A program made the position numbers and the translations under genes. The notes below the pieces were generated by a model, which ran no database searches, was not told where the DNA came from, and was given only the letters and a program-made list of their open reading frames with translations. From Thermoplasmata archaeon (lineage in GTDB: Archaea > Thermoplasmatota > Thermoplasmata > UBA184), in assembly GCA_027314845.1 (NCBI GenBank), contig DAHVAA010000100.1, positions 1 to 6,122 on the forward strand: DNA of 6,122 nucleotides. Direction: 5' to 3'. This document shows, piece after piece, positions 4,828-6,122 of the stretch (position 1 is its first letter; each line of letters begins with the position of its first letter).

Positions 4828-5405
4828 GGTCGGGGCGCCGTCGCGGGCGGGGACGGTCCTCCCGGGACCTCGGATCCTTCGAACGGGACCAGCGCTTCGT
4901 CCTCGAACCACGCCAGGACGATGAAGTACCAGCTCAGCACGACGAGCAGCAACAGCTCGGGGAGCGACTGCGCGCCTGCGGGGGCGAGCGCCGCGCCGGC
5001 GGCGAGTCGGCGTCCCTCCCGCACCGGCTCGATGTGGAGGATCTCCCGACGGTCGTCGGTGGTGATCTCCCACGCGGGGACGAGGACGCCCGCCCGGTGG
5101 AACCGATACGCCGGCCCCGCGGCGATCTCGATCCGGTGGTAGCTGAGGTGGACCGAGAGTCGGGCCAGCGGCTCGGGCCCGGCCGCGCCGCGCACGGTGA
5201 CGTGCGGATTGAGGAACCCCCCTCGCTTGAGCGTCCAGGTCCCCGCCGCGCTCTCGGCGGTCGCGAGCGAGCCCCCGGGGCCGCTCCAGCGCAGGCGGGC
5301 GATCCGGCTCGGTCCGCTGCGGAGCTCGAAATCCATCGGCGTCTCGCCGGTGCGCAGCCAGCGCAGGGCGCTTCGGTCGACCGACCCGAACGGCACGAAC
5401 GCCAT
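4824..5405 (-). CDS. Unrecognised protein: beta-rich soluble domain with C-terminal membrane segment
   Basis: I do not recognise a named family with certainty. The 193-residue protein has a beta-rich domain (about 24-145) with recurring strand-turn elements: FELRSGPSRIARLRW, GTWTLKRGGFLNPHVTV, YHRIEIAAGPAYRFHR and PAWEITTDDRREILHIEP. A single hydrophobic helix (about 149-167, LPELLLLVVLSWYFIVLAW) follows, then an acidic, Pro-rich tail. Antiparallel repeats of the form W-x-L/F-x-R-x-G recall the tubby/LURP-one phospholipid-binding fold; this is a weak analogy. It is probably tail-anchored, with the domain on one membrane face. The ATG at 5405 is preferred over Met24 because a TTAAGAGG box lies at -29 to -22 and no SD is present. 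The stop interlocks with that of the convergent zinc-ribbon gene. The gene lies 79 bp downstream of a four-helix membrane protein on the same strand. Confidence 0.75.
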   Translation of the reverse strand: MAFVPFGSVDRSALRWLRTGETPMDFELRSGPSRIARLRWSGPGGSLATAESAAGTWTLKRGGFLNPHVTVRGAAGPEPLARLSVHLSYHRIEIAAGPAYRFHRAGVLVPAWEITTDDRREILHIEPVREGRRLAAGAALAPAGAQSLPELLLLVVLSWYFIVLAWFEDEALVPFEGSEVPGGPSPPATAPRP

Positions 5406-5426
5406 CGCTCGGAGAGCGGCGCCGGG

Positions 5427-5434
5427 CCTCTTAA
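5427..5434 (-). promoter_or_regulatory. TATA-like box for the tail-anchored protein gene
   Basis: The minus strand reads TTAAGAGG, with TTAA at -29 to -26 from the ATG at 5405 and GC-rich sequence on both sides. This is the clearest TATA-like element in the window and matches the TAAGAGG before the gene starting at 778. Confidence 0.5.
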
Positions 5435-5484
5435 CGATGCCCGGGCCCGCGGGCTCCTTCGAACCGCTCTCCGCTCCTCCGGGG

Positions 5485-5850
5485 CTAGCGACCGGCGACC
5501 AGGTAGAGGATCCCCGCGATCAGCACGAGGACGGAGCCGAGCACCGCGAGGAGCCCGCTCGCCGTTCCGAGCACGAGCCACCCGACGATCACGAGCACCA
5601 CGAGGACCAGCCCGGCCGCCAGGCTCCGGTCCTCGCCGCGCGAGCGCCCCAGCACGACAAAGAATCCGACCAGGAGGCCGAAGACGAGGTAGAGAAGTCC
5701 CTGGTCGAAGGCGCCCACGGCCCGCAGCCCGCGTCCTAGGGCCAGGAAGACCGCCCCGCCGATGATGTCGACCAGTCCATCGACCACGATGAGGGCGGTC
5801 CCCAGAAGTCCGAACAGCACTCCGAGTCGCCGATCCCCTTCCGCGCTCAT
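5485..5850 (-). CDS. Small integral membrane protein, about four transmembrane helices
   Basis: This 121-residue protein is almost entirely hydrophobic. Segments are about 9-38 (long, containing Asp24 and Asp28, possibly a helix plus re-entrant part), 51-68, 77-95 and 98-118, with short Arg/Asp-bearing loops (GRSRGEDRS, about 68-76). It ends with YLVAGR right after the last helix. I do not recognise a family; many archaeal genomes encode such small four-helix proteins of unknown role. The ATG at 5850 is chosen because the first helix starts eight residues later and upstream codons in this frame are Arg/His/Pro-rich shadow. A GGAG lies six bases before the ATG, so this gene probably has a real leader, unlike its neighbours. 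A CTTAGG element about 70 bp upstream could be its promoter box. It may be co-transcribed with the tail-anchored protein gene 79 bp downstream. Confidence 0.82.
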   Translation of the reverse strand: MSAEGDRRLGVLFGLLGTALIVVDGLVDIIGGAVFLALGRGLRAVGAFDQGLLYLVFGLLVGFFVVLGRSRGEDRSLAAGLVLVVLVIVGWLVLGTASGLLAVLGSVLVLIAGILYLVAGR

Positions 5851-5855
5851 GTCCC

Positions 5856-5873
5856 GCTCCCGGCAGCGGGAGC
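5856..5873 (-). promoter_or_regulatory. Leader hairpin covering the SD of the four-helix membrane protein gene
   Basis: A 7-bp perfect stem with a 4-base loop (GCTCCCG-GCAG-CGGGAGC on the plus strand) lies just before the ATG at 5850. The GGAG that would serve as SD (5857-5860, read on the minus strand) is inside one arm, so folding would hide it. The arms are all-GC apart from one A-T pair and could be chance in such sequence. Confidence 0.35.
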
Positions 5874-5917
5874 CCGCGGGAAGATGAGGCTTGCGGAACG
5901 ACCCGCCGCGGCCAACG

Positions 5918-5923
5918 CCTAAG
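5918..5923. promoter_or_regulatory. Candidate promoter element in the 5851-6016 divergent gap
   Basis: CCTAAG (CTTAGG on the minus strand) is the main A/T-containing hexamer of this 166-bp gap. It is about 70 bp before the membrane-protein ATG at 5850 and about 95 bp before the plus-strand ATG at 6017. The same hexamer forms boxes near 802-807 and 848-853. Both flanking genes have SD motifs, consistent with longer leaders. Apart from this element and the leader hairpin I see nothing definite in the gap. Confidence 0.3.
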
Positions 5924-6005
5924 TGCCGATTCGGCCCTGCTCCGGCGGCCGCTGGTCCGGCCGGTCCGTGCTCGCTCGTCGCGCGGCGGTCGCGGTGGCG
6001 GGCCC

Positions 6006-6010
6006 GGTGA
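6006..6010 (+). promoter_or_regulatory. Shine-Dalgarno GGTGA for the gene starting at 6017
   Basis: GGTGA, complementary to the archaeal 16S rRNA 3' tail, stands six bases before the ATG at 6017 and fixes that start. Confidence 0.6.
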
Positions 6011-6016
6011 AGAGAG

Positions 6017-6122
6017 ATGGTCCTGCGCGAAACGATGTTCGTCGTGGGCGGGGCTCTCACGATCGGGCTCGGGGTGGCGCTCGGCTCCGCGTTGGCTTGG
6101 GCCGGGGCCGGCTTCGAGTTCT
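6017..6122 (+). CDS. Partial CDS, N-terminus of a membrane or exported protein (3' end beyond window)
   Basis: Only the first 35 codons are present. After a short Met-Val-Leu-Arg-Glu-Thr start, residues about 7-30 form a Gly/Ala/Val/Leu-rich hydrophobic stretch, either a first transmembrane helix or a signal anchor, followed by AGAGFEF. The ATG at 6017 is preferred over the ATG at residue 7 because a GGTGA lies six bases upstream. It is divergent from the four-helix membrane protein gene. No family can be assigned from this fragment. Confidence 0.6.
   Translation, partial: MVLRETMFVVGGALTIGLGVALGSALAWAGAGFEF

Noticed and set aside
5440..5454. Overlapping GC palindromes GCCCGGGC and GCCCGCGGGC upstream of the tail-anchored protein gene
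   Set aside because: Short all-GC palindromes are common in DNA of this composition, and they lie outside the promoter spacing.
4758..5765. 335-codon plus-strand frame antisense to the two membrane-associated proteins
   Set aside because: Pro/Arg/Gly-rich with no hydrophobic core; a mirror of real minus-strand genes.
1..6122. CRISPR array, transposon ends, tRNA or rRNA genes, toxin-antitoxin or defence cassette
   Set aside because: I saw no regularly spaced repeats, no transposase or integrase motifs, no tRNA-like cloverleaf signal and no recognisable defence domains. The window looks like ordinary chromosomal genes.

Overview
The window is a very GC-rich, gene-dense chromosomal segment that looks archaeal. 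The pointers are an eIF2B/ribose-1,5-bisphosphate-isomerase-family protein of archaeal size, small zinc-ribbon and thioredoxin-fold proteins, and short A/T-containing boxes about 24-33 nt before several start codons that have no Shine-Dalgarno (SD) sequence, as expected for TATA-box promoters giving leaderless transcripts. SD motifs appear instead before an overlapping downstream gene and before two genes with longer leaders. The proteins are Arg/Ala/Pro-rich but not acidic, which argues against haloarchaea. A high-GC Thermoplasmatota-like euryarchaeon is my best guess; this is inference, not proof.

Layout, left to right. 1-416 (-) is the N-terminal part of an unrecognised protein with a C-x3-C motif, cut by the window edge. 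It overlaps by an ATGA junction a small thioredoxin/glutaredoxin-fold protein with a CPHC site (413-778, -). Divergent from that pair across 100 bp is a single-domain cupin (879-1292, +). Then come three minus-strand genes read in the order eIF2B-like protein (2606-3475), CGFC thioredoxin (2203-2571) and 2,4-dienoyl-CoA-reductase-like SDR (1337-2164), with gaps of 34 and 38 bp. Divergent from the eIF2B-like gene is an esterase-D-type alpha/beta hydrolase (3536-4618, +), followed by a 48-residue zinc-ribbon microprotein (4681-4827, +). The stop codon of the microprotein interlocks with the stop of a minus-strand protein with a C-terminal membrane anchor (4824-5405, -). Upstream of that is a four-helix membrane protein (5485-5850, -), and at the right edge the start of another membrane or exported protein (6017 onward, +).

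Functionally this reads as a set of small housekeeping and redox/metabolic genes, not one pathway. Two different thioredoxin-fold proteins suggest thiol redox chemistry. The SDR carries the full active-site pattern of 2,4-dienoyl-CoA reductases, pointing to unsaturated acyl-CoA metabolism. The eIF2B-family protein keeps the catalytic Asp of the sugar-phosphate isomerases but lacks their catalytic Cys.

I found no CRISPR array, mobile element, tRNA, rRNA or defence-like cassette, and no convincing undescribed multi-gene system. The most useful second-look items are the eIF2B-like protein without its Cys, the DECR-type SDR with a near-perfect palindrome between its promoter box and start codon, the microprotein with interlocked stop codons, and the leaderless-promoter pattern. 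Very long reading frames antisense to these genes are GC-driven shadows. No non-coding stretch exceeds about 170 bp.
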